NCBI RefSeq assembly: GCF_000380485.1
Contig: NZ_AQYG01000051.1
Span: forward strand, 124,001-188,000
Length of the DNA stretch: 64,000 nt
Origin: Jongsikchunia kroppenstedtii DSM 45133
Lineage (GTDB): Bacteria > Actinomycetota > Actinomycetes > Mycobacteriales > Mycobacteriaceae
Direction of reading: 5' to 3'
The position numbers and the translations under genes are program-made. Of this stretch, positions 63,608 to 64,000 are shown piece by piece (position 1 is the first letter of the stretch; every line of letters starts with the position of its first letter). The notes under the pieces are model-generated. The model did not search any database. It saw nothing but the letters and a program-made list of their open reading frames with translations, and had not been told where the DNA came from.

Positions 63608-64000
63608 ATGGTTTCGTATCTATTGCGTCGCATCCCCACCGCGATCGTGGTGCTGTTCGTCGCATCCCTGCTCATCTTCTCGGTGCTGCGGCTGGTGCCG
63701 GGCTCACCGGCAGCAGCCCTGGCGGGACCCGACGCGTCGCCGGCAGACCTGGCCGCGATCGAGCACAGCCTGGGACTGGACCGTAGCTTCTTCACTCAAT
63801 ACTTCAGCTGGCTCGGCCACCTGCTCACCGGCGATCTCGGCACGAGCTACGCGGTGGGCGGCAGCGTCCGCTCCCTCGTGGGCTTCGGACTGACCAACAC
63901 CGTGGTGCTGACGGTCACCGCGCTGGTGATCGCCATCGTTCTGGCATTCGCACTCGCCCTCGCCGGCGTGCTCTACGACAACCGGATCCTGCGCGGGGTG
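63608..64000 (+). CDS. DppB-type ABC permease (3' end outside window)
   Basis: Start of a binding-protein-dependent permease: MVSYLLRRIPTAIVVLFVAS with SLLIFSVLRLVPGSPAAALA, then GTSYAVGGSVRSLVGFGLTN, the canonical DppB/OppB N-terminus. Only 131 residues are visible. The ATG at 63608 is four bases after the binding-protein stop (GGAGGT lies upstream inside that gene), so the genes form an operon. Confidence 0.95.
   Translation, partial: MVSYLLRRIPTAIVVLFVASLLIFSVLRLVPGSPAAALAGPDASPADLAAIEHSLGLDRSFFTQYFSWLGHLLTGDLGTSYAVGGSVRSLVGFGLTNTVVLTVTALVIAIVLAFALALAGVLYDNRILRGV

Noticed and set aside
1-64000. Mobile element, prophage or tRNA/rRNA gene
   Set aside because: No transposase, integrase, phage structural gene, terminal inverted repeats, or cloverleaf or rRNA segment was recognised by reading; a tRNAscan or Infernal run would be needed to exclude small RNAs fully.

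Overview
The window is high-GC actinobacterial chromosome from a mycolic-acid-containing member of the Mycobacteriales (Gordonia, Williamsia, Nocardia, Tsukamurella or a relative; the genus cannot be fixed from this sequence). The lineage call rests on an antigen-85-type mycolyltransferase, two MspA-family porins, a PrpR-type regulator with its operator, a SigC homologue, and many genes that start at GTG directly behind a -10 hexamer (probable leaderless transcripts). I see no rRNA, tRNA, CRISPR array, prophage or insertion sequence. Coding density is high.

Layout. 1-6.8 kb is a copper/envelope block: a truncated PepSY membrane protein, a copper-type P1B ATPase, a divergent SigC, a CopD-CtaG fusion and an anti-sigma-like membrane protein. 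6.9-15.3 kb is propionate metabolism: divergent prpR, then prpD-prpB-prpC-pyc with every junction overlapping. 15.3-20.8 kb has a frameshifted cation/proton antiporter, the ectoine operon ectABC fused by overlaps to an osmolyte transporter, and a HIT protein. 20.8-23.5 kb has a lactate 2-monooxygenase-like enzyme, a DUF732 lipoprotein and a mycolyltransferase. 23.8-25.9 kb pairs an NDH-2-like flavoprotein with an ECF41 (SigJ-like) sigma factor behind a good match to the ECF41 promoter. 25.9-31.5 kb holds an MpaB-family oxygenase with a divergent TetR regulator and palindromic operator, CsbD, a drug-type MFS pump, a transglutaminase-like protein and a LapA-like protein.

31.5-38.5 kb is a stress island. 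It has a five-gene Asp23/AmaP envelope-stress operon, then a cassette (HspR-like MerR, DoxX, Pro-rich peptide, catalase, GAF-ANTAR) that ends at a second, nearly identical HspR-like MerR in opposite orientation. 38.6-43.8 kb has a phosphoglycerate-mutase-like protein and a full-length Lhr helicase. 43.8-51 kb has an SDR, a frameshifted aldehyde dehydrogenase, a GMC oxidoreductase, a frameshifted PucR-type regulator and GlpD. 51-56 kb is a possible operon of aminotransferase, SsuABC-type transporter and L-asparaginase. 56-64 kb has a beta-carbonic anhydrase, two MspA porins, then sulfate-ester scavenging: a TauD/AtsK dioxygenase, a large arylsulfatase and a divergent peptide/nickel-type ABC importer that runs off the end.

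The genes look like a free-living, metabolically flexible actinobacterium: propionyl-CoA disposal refilling the TCA cycle through pyruvate carboxylase, osmoprotection, envelope/oxidative/copper stress defence, and sulfur/nitrogen scavenging. Three genes carry single-base frameshifts (about 16.22, 45.96 and 48.78 kb), so either local gene decay or indel errors in the assembly should be considered.
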